NCBI GenBank assembly: GCA_050262155.1
Contig: CP189843.1
Coordinates: 1,240,001 to 1,304,000 of the forward strand
Source: Parvimonas sp000223315
Lineage (GTDB): Bacteria > Bacillota > Clostridia > Tissierellales > Peptoniphilaceae
Reading direction: 5' to 3'
Length of the DNA stretch: 64,000 bases
The notes below the pieces were generated by a model, which saw nothing but the letters and a program-made list of their open reading frames with translations, ran no database searches and had not been told where the DNA came from. Shown here piece by piece: positions 17,465 through 26,448 of this stretch. Each line of letters opens with the position of its first letter. Positions within the stretch are counted from its first letter, which is position 1. Made by a program: the position numbers and the translations under genes.

Positions 17465-17651
17465 AAATACCTCCAATTTTATGTCAAAAAGTCATTTACT
17501 ATTTACCCATATTATATATGAATAATCTCCAAAATGATACTGTTAATTGTCTTTTTTAAGAGAATATTTTGAAATTTATTTAATAAAAAAACAAAAAACC
17601 TTTATTAACTCAAGTTAAATACATTTAAATCATAAAAACCTCTGTTTTTTT

Positions 17652-17676
17652 AAAAAAACGACCCTACGGTCGTTTT
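17652..17676 (-). terminator. Terminator of the DUF1722/endonuclease V-like operon
   Basis: AAAACGACC-GTAG-GGTCGTTTT followed by more T on the minus strand. Nearly the same stem is used after the cupin gene at 18.86 kb. Confidence 0.8.
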
Positions 17677-17699
17677 AATTTATTTTAAAATTTGAACTT

Positions 17700-18068
17700 T
17701 TATAGTTTTAATTTTATCCCTTTTTTTCTTAAGTTTTCTATACATTCAATCAAGTATTCATTATTATGCTCTTTGTAAATTGGGGTATCTGTAATTTTTT
17801 CTTCAAGATTATTATAACTTTCTGCTTTCTTTCCTCTATAATTCTTATCTTTCCATTCTATGGATACTTTGAACCCTCTTTTTACCATTTCATCCATAAC
17901 TAATGAGTGATAAACAAACAAGTAATACGGAGAATATAAAAATACATAATCTACAGTTTTGTGTTTTTTTCCCCATCCATTACCTCTAAGTGCACAACAT
18001 TCTCTATGTTGACCAAGAAGCTGATTTCTAGGTAATAGATGAATAATTTTTTCATGCCATAGTCTCAT
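17700..18068 (-). CDS. Pyrimidine dimer DNA glycosylase/endonuclease V-like protein (TIGR02328 family)
   Basis: A 122-residue protein beginning MRLWHEKIIHLLPRNQLLGQ followed by HRECCALRGNGWG, the hallmark of the TIGR02328 / Pyr_excise family related to T4 endonuclease V. T4 enzyme uses its N-terminal residue for a lyase reaction; whether this bacterial group repairs UV dimers is not proven. It starts one base after the DUF1722 gene behind AAGGAG and ends at a terminator, so the two form an operon with a likely shared DNA-repair or nucleotide-stress role. Confidence 0.8.
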   Translation of the reverse strand: MRLWHEKIIHLLPRNQLLGQHRECCALRGNGWGKKHKTVDYVFLYSPYYLFVYHSLVMDEMVKRGFKVSIEWKDKNYRGKKAESYNNLEEKITDTPIYKEHNNEYLIECIENLRKKGIKLKL

Positions 18069-18069
18069 A

Positions 18070-18456
18070 TTATTCTCCTTTTAATAAAGTTGATTCTTGT
18101 AAATATTTATTTGGATATCTAGCTAGTAAAGTTTTTATATATCCAATTACATATGATTGAGTATTTTTGCCTTCCATATATTCTTCTAATATATTAAATA
18201 ATTCTTGTTTTTCAATTTCACTTGATTGCTTTTTGAAATATCCCCATATATGAAGAATTGCATTTCTAAAATCTTTTTTACTTTCTTTCATATCTCTTAC
18301 TTTTTGTATTTTTTCATTTAGAACTAAAATATCTACTTCTTTTTCTTTCAAATACTCTCTTATATCTAAATATGTTTTATGAGATTTGCTTAGTACATAA
18401 TATTTATTTTTCGCCCATAGTTCTTCACATTCTTTTCTTTTATTTTTAGGACTCAT
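18070..18456 (-). CDS. DUF1722 (YbgA-family) protein
   Basis: A 128-residue protein with the DUF1722/YbgA pattern: WAKNKYYVLSKSHKTY near the start, NAILHIWGYFKKQ in the middle and LLARYPNKYLQESTLL at the end. In enterobacteria ybgA sits beside the photolyase gene, and here it sits beside a dimer-glycosylase-like gene, a parallel that supports a repair link. I start at ATG 18456 because GAGGGTGCGAAT precedes it; a TTG 16 codons upstream lacks a ribosome binding site. Molecular function unknown. Confidence 0.75.
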   Translation of the reverse strand: MSPKNKRKECEELWAKNKYYVLSKSHKTYLDIREYLKEKEVDILVLNEKIQKVRDMKESKKDFRNAILHIWGYFKKQSSEIEKQELFNILEEYMEGKNTQSYVIGYIKTLLARYPNKYLQESTLLKGE

Positions 18457-18695
18457 ATTCGCACCCTCTTTAAAAATATTCAAATCATTAACCATGTAAT
18501 ACAATTTCTACTTATACAAATTGAAGTAAGTGTTAAATACATATATTTTTATTATACCCTATATAAACTCATTAATCTATTAATATCGAAAAATATTATA
18601 ACGTTGTAATATTAATATTTCAATGATACTTTTATACACTTTATCTTTATATATCTTTATTAAATAATGATTGAAAATAATTAAGAAACTAGATT

Positions 18696-18838
18696 TATGA
18701 GATTCCCATTACCATTGATTTAAAGAATAGAATTTTTCCTAACAACTCTACTATTGTTTGTAAACAACGAAAAGTAGGTTTGAAGAAAAAATTGTCTAAA
18801 TCTGTAATATATGTACAATCTGTTGTAAAAATCTCATA
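18696..18838. repeat. MITE-like intergenic element, copy 1
   Basis: A 143-base segment bounded by TATGAGATT (18696-18704) and its exact reverse complement AATCTCATA (18830-18838). Inside is ctac-TATTGTTTGTAAACAACG-aaaagtag, a dyad also present, as a variant, in the element at 29.5 kb. No coding potential. Confidence 0.6.
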
Positions 18839-18854
18839 GAATTATTATTTCTCA

Positions 18855-18883
18855 CAAAAAAACGACCAAAATATGGTCGTTTT
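18855..18883 (-). terminator. Terminator of the cupin gene
   Basis: AACGACCA-TATTT-TGGTCGTTTT followed by further T on the minus strand. Confidence 0.75.
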
Positions 18884-18918
18884 ATTCTATATTTAATTAT
18901 TATCTTAAATTTCTCTTT

Positions 18919-19572
18919 TTATTCCAAAGTTAAAAGCAATGCCATTTTGAAATTCTTTTCGGCTTTTACATAATGTCTTCCGGCTTTTGCAAAATGGAAG
19001 CACTCTCCTGCTTTAATTACATGGTCTGTTCCTTCGTAACCTATAATTCCTTCACCGTCTAATGCAAATACTATTGCTTCTCCTGGTGCTGAGTGTTCTG
19101 ATAGACCTGTTCCTGCATCAAATGCCATTAATACAAATTTCATTTTATCATTGTGGACTACGTCCATATTTACAATTTTACCTTCTTGGTATTGTAATAA
19201 TTCACCTAATTTAAAAACCTCTCCCGCTTTTACTAACTTATTCATAAAGTCCTCCTTTTTTATTGCAATTTCAGTGAATATTGCTCCTGATTTAGTTCTC
19301 ATCCCAACTGGAACTTCAATTGGTGTTACAATACATTCACCTACTTTTACTTTTTTAATATTTTCAGAAAATCCATATACTTCAAGCTCTCCCTCTGCTT
19401 CAATCAACAGCTTATAATAAGGGAATAATTCTGCACTTATATCTGTATCTTCTGCCATAGAAAAATATGCTATGTAATTTTCTCCTCCATGTACTTCTTT
19501 TGATATTGTACATCCTTCTAATGCTTTATTATCTTCGGCTATTGAATATACTTTTCCAACTTGTTCTTTCAA
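18919..19572 (-). CDS. Double-cupin domain protein
   Basis: A 217-residue bicupin. The second half shows the cupin pattern clearly (EHSAPGEAIVFALDGEGIIG around 157-176, then GECFHFAKAGRHYVKA), with a histidine and glutamates as potential metal ligands; the first half (residues 20-105) is a second, more degenerate cupin. The start is TTG behind AGGAGGTGCGAT. Monocistronic. Cupins of this type may be sugar or amino-acid-linked isomerases, dioxygenases or stress proteins; no specific function can be assigned. Confidence 0.75.
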   Translation of the reverse strand: MKEQVGKVYSIAEDNKALEGCTISKEVHGGENYIAYFSMAEDTDISAELFPYYKLLIEAEGELEVYGFSENIKKVKVGECIVTPIEVPVGMRTKSGAIFTEIAIKKEDFMNKLVKAGEVFKLGELLQYQEGKIVNMDVVHNDKMKFVLMAFDAGTGLSEHSAPGEAIVFALDGEGIIGYEGTDHVIKAGECFHFAKAGRHYVKAEKNFKMALLLTLE

Positions 19573-19672
19573 ATCGCACCTCCTTTATTATTAAAAACGA
19601 TATGTATTTGCAAAATATATACCCTTTCGAAACAGTAAATAACTATTCTATTTATAGTAATTTAAAATACAT

Positions 19673-19700
19673 AAAAAAGGTCAATGAAAAATCATTGACC
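19673..19700 (-). terminator. Terminator of the symporter gene
   Basis: GGTCAATGA-TTTT-TCATTGACC followed by a T run on the minus strand. Confidence 0.8.
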
Positions 19701-19723
19701 CCGTAGATTAATTATAAATTATA

Positions 19724-21001
19724 TTATTCTTTGTCCTCATCAACCAATCCTGAAAGTTTTGCAACGCTGTAAGTACAAACCATATCACCTGTTACATTGT
19801 TCATAGTTTCGAACATATCAAGTATTGGGTTAATTCCTAATGCAAGACCAACTATAACAGCTATTTGTTCTGGAGAAAGTTTCATATTTTGTAAGATTAT
19901 AAATAGTAACATTAAACTTCCGCCCGGAACTCCACCTGCTCCTACTGATGCAAGAACAGTTGTTAAAACTAGAACTGAAAGTGAAACAAATGTAACTTTA
20001 ACACCAAACATATTTGCAGCTAAAATTGCAAACATTGGTAAGTGGATACAAACTCCGTCCATGTTGATTGTAGAACCTAAAGGTAATGCGAATGAAGAAA
20101 TATTTTCACTTATTTTTAAATCTTCTTTTGCAACTCTAAGAGATACAGGAAGTGCTGCAGCAGAACTTCTTGTTACAAATGCAGTAAGCATAGGTTCTTT
20201 TATTTTCATCAAAACTTTGAAAGGATTTACTTTTAATGTAACAGCCATCATTAAAGGATAAACTATTAATACCATAGCAAAAATTCCAAGTACAACACCT
20301 ATTGTAAGTTTGATGTAAGGTCCAAATAATGAAGAACCATAACTTGCAAAGTTTACTGAAGTAAGAGCAAATACCCCAATTGGAGAATATGCTAAAATCC
20401 AATCTACAATTTTGAAAATAGCTTCTTTTGCAACATCAATTATATCAAGTAAAACCTTAACTTTTCCTGAATATTCAGCTCTTTCAGAAATCATCTTAAG
20501 TGCAAGACCAAAACCTATAGAAAATACAATAATAGCTAGGAAATTACCTTGTGCTAAAGCTTGGAATGGATTTTGGAACATACTTATAAATACATCTGTT
20601 AATGAACTATTTGCTTTACTAGCAATTTCAGAAGTGTTTTGTGGATTTATAAGAGTTTTCCAAGCAGCTTGTTGTGCTTCTCCTGATCCGGGATTAAATC
20701 CTATTGCAAGTACAGAACCTAAAATAGCGGCAAAAAGTGAAGTTAAGAAATACCAAACTATTACCTTTACCCCGATTTTTCCAAATTCCTTTGTAGGAAC
20801 TGAAGCGGCCCCATCAATTAAAGACAAGAAGATTACCGGAATTACAATCATTTTTAACATTGCAACCAAAACTTGGCCGAATGGGGAAACGATTTTTACA
20901 TATCCGGAAATATCAACTTTCGCCAACCATAACACTACTCCAAGTATTAAACCCGCAATAAAAGCAATGAACACTTGAAGTACAAGATTTTTTTTACCCA
21001 T
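19724..21001 (-). CDS. Dicarboxylate/amino acid:cation symporter (DAACS family)
   Basis: A 425-residue membrane transporter of the GltP/GltT/SstT family, with eight or so helices. The re-entrant loop signature RSSAAALPVSL (about 279-289) and the second loop MDGVCIHLPMF with ASVGAGGVPGGSLM are the substrate- and sodium-binding segments of glutamate transporter homologues. Substrate could be glutamate, aspartate, serine/threonine or C4-dicarboxylates. Promoter and terminator are both its own. It faces a Crp-family regulator across 434 bases, a common arrangement for regulated transport. Confidence 0.92.
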   Translation of the reverse strand: MGKKNLVLQVFIAFIAGLILGVVLWLAKVDISGYVKIVSPFGQVLVAMLKMIVIPVIFLSLIDGAASVPTKEFGKIGVKVIVWYFLTSLFAAILGSVLAIGFNPGSGEAQQAAWKTLINPQNTSEIASKANSSLTDVFISMFQNPFQALAQGNFLAIIVFSIGFGLALKMISERAEYSGKVKVLLDIIDVAKEAIFKIVDWILAYSPIGVFALTSVNFASYGSSLFGPYIKLTIGVVLGIFAMVLIVYPLMMAVTLKVNPFKVLMKIKEPMLTAFVTRSSAAALPVSLRVAKEDLKISENISSFALPLGSTINMDGVCIHLPMFAILAANMFGVKVTFVSLSVLVLTTVLASVGAGGVPGGSLMLLFIILQNMKLSPEQIAVIVGLALGINPILDMFETMNNVTGDMVCTYSVAKLSGLVDEDKE

Positions 21002-21435
21002 AATAGCCTCCTTATAAGAATTTTAACCTTATTTCTCTATATTTACAGAAAAAAAGTTATTAAATAATAAAAATTTTTTTGAGAATCTTCAATAAAAAAA
21101 TAATAATATTTTGAACTAATTCTCTATGACACAATGATAACATATATTTTATATATTTGTCAACACATTTGAATATGTTTTCATAAGAAAATTTAATAAA
21201 TATTATATAAATATATTTTTTTTTAATATTTTTTCATTATATGTTTATTTCTTATCAATTTATATTCTAACAATAATATATTATCAATTATTTCTATTAT
21301 TTTATTAGTTTAAATTCCTTTGAAAAGAAAATATTATAAATTAAAAATTTTTTTTAAATCTTTGTTATTCTCTATTTATTTTTTCTTATATTTGTATTAT
21401 AATATTGTTGTATTAGGATATTAAGGAGGACATTG
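21002..21435. other. Divergent intergenic region, symporter / Crp-type regulator
   Basis: 434 very AT-rich bases. It contains the symporter promoter at 21134-21163 and a likely -10 TATAAT at 21398-21403 for the regulator. No ORF or RNA gene recognised, and no clear FNR or CRP palindrome. Confidence 0.5.
21134..21163 (-). promoter_or_regulatory. Promoter of the symporter gene
   Basis: TTGACA (21163-21158) and TATCAT (21139-21134) with 18 bases between them. Confidence 0.55.
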
Positions 21436-22131
21436 ATGGAAAGTAAATTGGTTACTTTATTGAGAAAAGTTTTAATTGACAAAACTTTTGATTTAAAATT
21501 AGATAAAAGATTATATTCAGAATTCACTGTACTTAAAGTAAAGAAGAAAACTGTAATAATCAAAGAAAATGATAAATTAGATTATTTATATTTATTAGTG
21601 CGGGGAAGTGCGAATGTTGTTCATTTTACACCTGTTGGGGAGCTGATAGTATTTAATCACATAACTAACACTTCTATTTTAGGATTGCTTGAGTTTATGG
21701 ATAACAAGCACGACTTCTATAAGAGTGTAGCATTCTTCAAAGATACAAGACTTATAAGAATTCCTGTAGAAAGATTTGAAAAGGAACCTGAAAGTATTGA
21801 ACTTCTAAAAATTTACAATCAATTTTTATTAGATTTTGCAAAACATTCAATCGCCACATTTGATTTAACTAAAAACTATGGAAGAAAGAAAAACTTAATT
21901 GAATTCTTTTTATCAAAATGTGTTGATGCTGAATTCCCTGTTAAAATTTCTTTAACTAAAAAAGTTATTTCAGACTATTTGGGAATTAATGAAAGAACAA
22001 TGTACAGATATTTAAACGAATTAATTGACAGAAATTGTATTTCCAGAAAAACCGGTAAAATTATAATTTCAAAAGAAAATTATGATAATTTAGTGGAATA
22101 CTCTAAGGAAAAAGGTGTAGATAGCGAATAA
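21436..22131 (+). CDS. Crp/Fnr-family transcriptional regulator
   Basis: A 231-residue regulator with an N-terminal cyclic-nucleotide-binding-like barrel (VIIKENDKLDYLYLLVRG about 36-53, then effector-loop-like LIVFNHITNTSILG) and a C-terminal winged helix (about 160-225, SLTKKVISDYLGINERTMYR as recognition region). No N-terminal cysteine cluster, so not an iron-sulphur FNR; the ligand is unknown, perhaps none, as in many anaerobe members. ATG at 21436 is six bases after GGAGG. Followed after ten bases by a CPBP protease gene, probably an operon. Confidence 0.85.
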   Translation: MESKLVTLLRKVLIDKTFDLKLDKRLYSEFTVLKVKKKTVIIKENDKLDYLYLLVRGSANVVHFTPVGELIVFNHITNTSILGLLEFMDNKHDFYKSVAFFKDTRLIRIPVERFEKEPESIELLKIYNQFLLDFAKHSIATFDLTKNYGRKKNLIEFFLSKCVDAEFPVKISLTKKVISDYLGINERTMYRYLNELIDRNCISRKTGKIIISKENYDNLVEYSKEKGVDSE

Positions 22132-22141
22132 TAGGTGTAGT

Positions 22142-22945
22142 ATGAATGAATACATAGAAAATACAAATGTATCAAATCCGGAAATTAAAACGAAAAGATT
22201 TAACTTAAAATCATTAATTTTAGTTATAAATTATTTTATAACTCCGATTTTATTTTTTATAGTAGTAGCTGCACTGTTTAGATTTACTCTGATTGACGAT
22301 CTTATATTTGATTCAGAAATAGCAAAAAGATTTTTTGAGAACAATCCATCACTTATAGAAAATGACGAAACATTTAACAATTTTCTATCTAGTATTTTAG
22401 GTTCTCTTGCTACTATTTTCACTTTTGTAATGGCTCTATTGATTTACAAAAATCGAAAAGATAGTATTTCTATTAAAAAAACTGAATTTTCTATTGCAAA
22501 ACTAATTTTATTTGGTGTTGCTCTAGGAATAATTATGCTTTCATGGAATTTTGTAATTTCATATGTATATTCAATTATTGGCTTAGATTTTAAGAGTGGA
22601 AACACTGAAGGCATAGCCGAATCATTAAAATATAACAAGTTATTAATCTTTAATCTATTGGTAGCTGCTCCAATAGGAGAAGAAATTGCTTTTAAATATG
22701 GTATATTTACATTTTTACACGAAATTTTTCAAAAAAATGGAAAGTTTTTAAAAATATTATTACCTGCATTTGTGTCAGCATTTATTTTTGGTATGATTCA
22801 CGACGGATTATATTTAGTTCCTTTGTATTTTGTACCAAGTTTTATTGGATGTTTAATATACGAAAAAACAAAATCTTTAATGCCTTGTATATTGGGACAT
22901 TTTATAAATAATATAGTTGCATTAATAGCAATGTTATATAGTTAA
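22142..22945 (+). CDS. CPBP-family intramembrane glutamic protease (Abi/CAAX-type)
   Basis: A 267-residue membrane protein with about six to seven helices. The catalytic motifs are APIGEEIAFKYGIF (tandem glutamates, with Lys where many members have Arg), FIFGMIHDG and LGHFINN, in the order expected for the CPBP/Rce1 superfamily. Roles known in the family include bacteriocin self-immunity, prenyl-protein processing and signal peptide clearance; none can be picked here. It is cotranscribed with the Crp-type regulator and followed by a strong terminator. Confidence 0.85.
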   Translation: MNEYIENTNVSNPEIKTKRFNLKSLILVINYFITPILFFIVVAALFRFTLIDDLIFDSEIAKRFFENNPSLIENDETFNNFLSSILGSLATIFTFVMALLIYKNRKDSISIKKTEFSIAKLILFGVALGIIMLSWNFVISYVYSIIGLDFKSGNTEGIAESLKYNKLLIFNLLVAAPIGEEIAFKYGIFTFLHEIFQKNGKFLKILLPAFVSAFIFGMIHDGLYLVPLYFVPSFIGCLIYEKTKSLMPCILGHFINNIVALIAMLYS

Positions 22946-22978
22946 AAAGCTATTGAAGTTTTACTTCAATAGCTTTTT
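22944..22978. terminator. Bidirectional terminator between CPBP gene and thrS
   Basis: AAAAAGCTATTGAAG-TTTTA-CTTCAATAGCTTTTT, a 15-base stem with A and T flanks on both sides, serving the convergent CPBP and thrS genes. Confidence 0.9.
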
Positions 22979-23004
22979 GTTTACTTATAAATTCAATTTC
23001 TAAA

Positions 23005-24951
23005 TTATTTTACAACTTTAGAATTTACTTCTTCTAAAATCATTTCAAGGAATGCATCAGCTTTCATTGAACCCTTATCTCCCTCTCCACGTTTTCTAAC
23101 TGAAACAGTTCCTTCGTTTACTTCATTTTCTCCAACGATTAAACTATATGGAATTTTTGCAAGTTGTGCTTCTCTGATTTTTAGTCCTATTTTTTCCGCT
23201 CTGTCATCTACAACTACTCTTATATCTTTTTTAGCAAATTCTTTTTGCAATTCATAAGCATAGTCATTAAATTTATCAGAAATTGGTAAAATCTTAACTT
23301 GTTCAGGTGCTAACCAAGTTGGGAATGAACCTTTGTATTCTTCAATCAAGTAAGCTACAAATCTTTCCATTGTAGAAACAATTCCTCTGTGAATTACAAC
23401 AGGTCTGTGAGTATTCTTTCCGTCTTCTCCAACATAAGTTAAATCAAATCTTTGTGGCAATAAGAAGTCAAGTTGAATTGTAGAAAGAGTTTCTTCCAAA
23501 CCGATAGCAGTCTTAACTTGAACGTCAAGTTTTGGACCATAGAAAGCTGCTTCCCCCTTTGCTTCAAAGTATTCATATCCTAAGTCATCCATTGCACTCT
23601 TAAGCATTGCTTCGGCATTATTCCACATTTCATCATCATCAAAGTATTTTTCCTTGTTTTCAGAATCTCTGTAACTTAATCTGAATCTGAAATTCTTTAT
23701 GTCAAAATCTTCATAAACTGATTTCATTAAATTTACAACTCTTGTAAATTCTTCTTTTATTTGATCAGGACGAACAAAGATATGAGCATCATTTAAAGTC
23801 ATTTCTCTAACTCTTTGTAATCCTGAAAGTGTACCGCTCATTTCGTAACGATGCATCATTCCAAGTTCAGCAATTCTTATAGGGAATTCTTTGTAACTGT
23901 GAACATCATTATTGTAAATTTCCATATGATGAGGACAGTTCATCGGTCTTAAAACTAATAATTCTCCATTTCCTAAGTCCATTGGTGGGAACATACTGTC
24001 TTGATAGTGATCCCAATGACCTGAAGTTTTATATAGGTCAACATTTGCAAGAATAGGTGTATAGACATGTTCATATCCACATTCTATTTCTTTATCAACT
24101 ATATATCTTTCAACTACACGTCTAATTGTAGCACCTTTAGGTAACCAGAAAGGAAGACCCGCTCCTACATTTTGGCTAATCATAAAGATTCCCAATTCTT
24201 TACCAATTTTTCTATGATCTCTTTGTTTTGCATCTTCTAAGAATTCTAAATATTCATCCAAATCTTTTTTCTTTTCAAAAGTGATACCATAAATTCTTTG
24301 TAGCATTTTATTTTTTTCGCTACCTCTCCAATAAGCACCGGCGATACTCAAAAGTTTAACTGCTTTTATCTTTTTAACATCAATAAGATGTGGTCCTCTA
24401 CAAAGGTCAGTAAAATCTCCTAATTCATAGAAAGAAAGTTCTGCATCTTTGTCAAAGCCCTCAATTAAGTCTATTTTATAATCTTGACCTTTTTCTGCAA
24501 AATATTTTAAAGCAAAGTCCCTATCAACTTCTTTTCTGTCAACAGAATATCCTTCTTTAACAATTTTCTTCATTTCCGCTTCGATTTTTTCCAAATCTTC
24601 CGGTGTAAATTTATGTTCTGAATCCAAGTCATAGTAAAATCCATTGTCTATTGCAGGTCCTATTCCAAATTTTGTATCAGGAAATAGTCTTTGAATAGCA
24701 AGAGCCATTACATGACTTGATGTATGCCAAAAAATTTCTTTTCCTTCTTTATCTTCAAATTTTACAAATTTAACTGTACAATCTTCTTTTAATGTTTCGC
24801 TTAAACCTTTTATAATATCATCATTAACAACAGCACCTAAAACATTTCTTGCAAAACCCTCTGAAATGCTAATTGCAACATCTAAAATCTTTACCCCTTT
24901 TTCAAATTCATGAATAGACCCGTCAGGGAATGTAACTTTAATCATTTCCAT
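23005..24951 (-). CDS. thrS: Threonyl-tRNA synthetase
   Basis: A 648-residue class II synthetase with normal architecture: TGS domain (about 1-62), editing domain with HTSSHVMALAIQRLFPDTKF and the later CRGPH, catalytic core with RPMNCPHHMEIY and motif 2/3 residues, and a C-terminal anticodon-binding domain from about 540. ATG behind AGGAGG. Transcription is controlled by a T-box leader lying directly upstream, between hisS and thrS, so uncharged tRNA-Thr should raise its expression. Confidence 0.97.
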   Translation of the reverse strand: MEMIKVTFPDGSIHEFEKGVKILDVAISISEGFARNVLGAVVNDDIIKGLSETLKEDCTVKFVKFEDKEGKEIFWHTSSHVMALAIQRLFPDTKFGIGPAIDNGFYYDLDSEHKFTPEDLEKIEAEMKKIVKEGYSVDRKEVDRDFALKYFAEKGQDYKIDLIEGFDKDAELSFYELGDFTDLCRGPHLIDVKKIKAVKLLSIAGAYWRGSEKNKMLQRIYGITFEKKKDLDEYLEFLEDAKQRDHRKIGKELGIFMISQNVGAGLPFWLPKGATIRRVVERYIVDKEIECGYEHVYTPILANVDLYKTSGHWDHYQDSMFPPMDLGNGELLVLRPMNCPHHMEIYNNDVHSYKEFPIRIAELGMMHRYEMSGTLSGLQRVREMTLNDAHIFVRPDQIKEEFTRVVNLMKSVYEDFDIKNFRFRLSYRDSENKEKYFDDDEMWNNAEAMLKSAMDDLGYEYFEAKGEAAFYGPKLDVQVKTAIGLEETLSTIQLDFLLPQRFDLTYVGEDGKNTHRPVVIHRGIVSTMERFVAYLIEEYKGSFPTWLAPEQVKILPISDKFNDYAYELQKEFAKKDIRVVVDDRAEKIGLKIREAQLAKIPYSLIVGENEVNEGTVSVRKRGEGDKGSMKADAFLEMILEEVNSKVVK

Positions 24952-24962
24952 ATTATCCTCCT

Positions 24963-25140
24963 ATAAAAAAAGAGCCTCATCCCTACAAAACTGTAGGGAC
25001 GATGACTCGTGGTTCCACCCTAATTACTTCTTAATTAAATAAAAGACTCCGTAATAGTTTTCGGCAAATAGCATTCTTAAATGAAATTCCAGCCACGTTT
25101 CATCCTCTCTTAAAGCGCTTAAGTCCTACTCGTTACTTCA
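24963..25140 (-). promoter_or_regulatory. T-box riboswitch leader of thrS
   Basis: The conserved T-box AGGGTGGAACCACG lies at 25021-25008 on the minus strand. It is followed by the terminator stem GTCCCTACA/TGTAGGGA and a T run at 24971-24965. AGAGAGGATG and GTGGCTGGAA upstream (about 25110-25085) look like the distal part of stem I. The specifier codon is not secure: an ACT at the 3' side of stem I is a candidate for threonine. Confidence 0.9.
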
Positions 25141-25144
25141 ATGT

Positions 25145-26446
25145 CTATATTAACTTTAACAATCCTTCAAAATCAACAGTCTTTTGTTCTCCTGTCTTTA
25201 AATCTTTGACAGTGTAAGTATTATTTTCTTTTTCATCTTCTCCGACTATAATTATATAAGGAATATTTAATTTGTCCGCATAAGATATTTTTTTCTTCAT
25301 CTTTGCGTCCTCAAAATATATTTGTATTATTTTACCACTATTTTCAAATTTATTCAATAGTTTTATAGCATAATCATAACAATTTTCCATCGGAATAATC
25401 AAAGCGTCAATACTATTAGTTTTAATTTCTTTAAATAAATTTTTATCAAGTAGTTGATAGAACAATCTCGTAAGTCCGATAGAAATACCAACTCCAGGTA
25501 AAATCTGACTTGTATAATTACTTGCTAAATCATCATATCTTCCACCTGAACAAACACTTCCAAGTTGTCTATAATTTTCTAAAAATGTTTCATAAACAGT
25601 TCCGGTATAATAATCAAGACCTCTTGTAATAGTCAGATTAATCTTTATACAATCCTCTGGAATTCCAAAAAGTTTCATACAATCATAAACTTCTTTAAGT
25701 TCTTCAACACCCTTTTCAAAAAGTTCATTAGAAATTCCTAATGAATTTAGTTTTTCGATAATTTTCTCATTACTTCCTGAAATCTTTATAAACTCTGTAA
25801 TTTTTTCTAAACTATTATCATCAAGACCTGTATTTTTAAGCTCTTCAACAACTTTTTCAAAACCAATTTTTTCAATCTTGTCGATTATTCGAAGCATATC
25901 AGTTTTATTATCTACACCCAGATTTTCAAAAAGTCCATTAATAATTTTTAAATTACTAAAATTAATCGCAAATTTTTCATTAATAATTTTTGAAAAAATT
26001 TCATAGATTATATAAGGAAGCTCTGCATCATTTTTGATATCAAGTTTTCCATTACCAATAACATCAATATCACATTGATAAAATTCCTTATATCTTCCCT
26101 TTTGATTTCTTTCTCCACGATAAACTTTACCTATATGATATCTTCTAAAAGGAAAATTTAAGTCGCTAAAATATTGAGCAACATATCTCGCCAAAGGCAC
26201 AGTAAGGTCAAATCTTAAAGAAATATCCTTGCTTTCGGAGTCGATTTTAAAAATTTGTTTTGTAGTCTCTCCCCCACCTTTAGCTAAAAGAATTTCATTT
26301 TTTTCAAAAACCGGTGTATCTATCGGTAAAAATCCACGTTTTTTAAAAGTATCTTCAATTATATTTTTAACATTGTCGAACAAAATTTGTTCATTTGGTA
26401 AAAGTTCCATAGTACCAACAACATTGCTCGGTTTAATAAATCCCAT
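25145..26446 (-). CDS. hisS: Histidyl-tRNA synthetase
   Basis: A 433-residue class II synthetase. Recognisable are DLTVPLARYVAQ (motif 2 region), the histidine-binding RGLDYYTGTVYE and CSGGRYDDL, and the C-terminal anticodon domain with a TVKDLKTGEQ segment. The ATG at 26446 is chosen since the in-frame ATG four codons earlier is part of the GGAGG ribosome binding site. It starts two bases after the DUF6873 gene ends and is followed by the thrS T-box leader, so the three genes probably form one transcription unit with an internal riboswitch. Confidence 0.96.
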   Translation of the reverse strand: MGFIKPSNVVGTMELLPNEQILFDNVKNIIEDTFKKRGFLPIDTPVFEKNEILLAKGGGETTKQIFKIDSESKDISLRFDLTVPLARYVAQYFSDLNFPFRRYHIGKVYRGERNQKGRYKEFYQCDIDVIGNGKLDIKNDAELPYIIYEIFSKIINEKFAINFSNLKIINGLFENLGVDNKTDMLRIIDKIEKIGFEKVVEELKNTGLDDNSLEKITEFIKISGSNEKIIEKLNSLGISNELFEKGVEELKEVYDCMKLFGIPEDCIKINLTITRGLDYYTGTVYETFLENYRQLGSVCSGGRYDDLASNYTSQILPGVGISIGLTRLFYQLLDKNLFKEIKTNSIDALIIPMENCYDYAIKLLNKFENSGKIIQIYFEDAKMKKKISYADKLNIPYIIIVGEDEKENNTYTVKDLKTGEQKTVDFEGLLKLI

Positions 26447-26448
26447 AA

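Larger units (their letters stand above)
18457..18918. other. Intergenic region with a hairpin-rich repeat element
   Basis: About 460 bases without a gene. The left part holds a likely -10 TATAAT for the DUF1722 gene near 18550. The right part holds the 18696-18838 element and the cupin terminator. Nothing else recognised. Confidence 0.5.
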
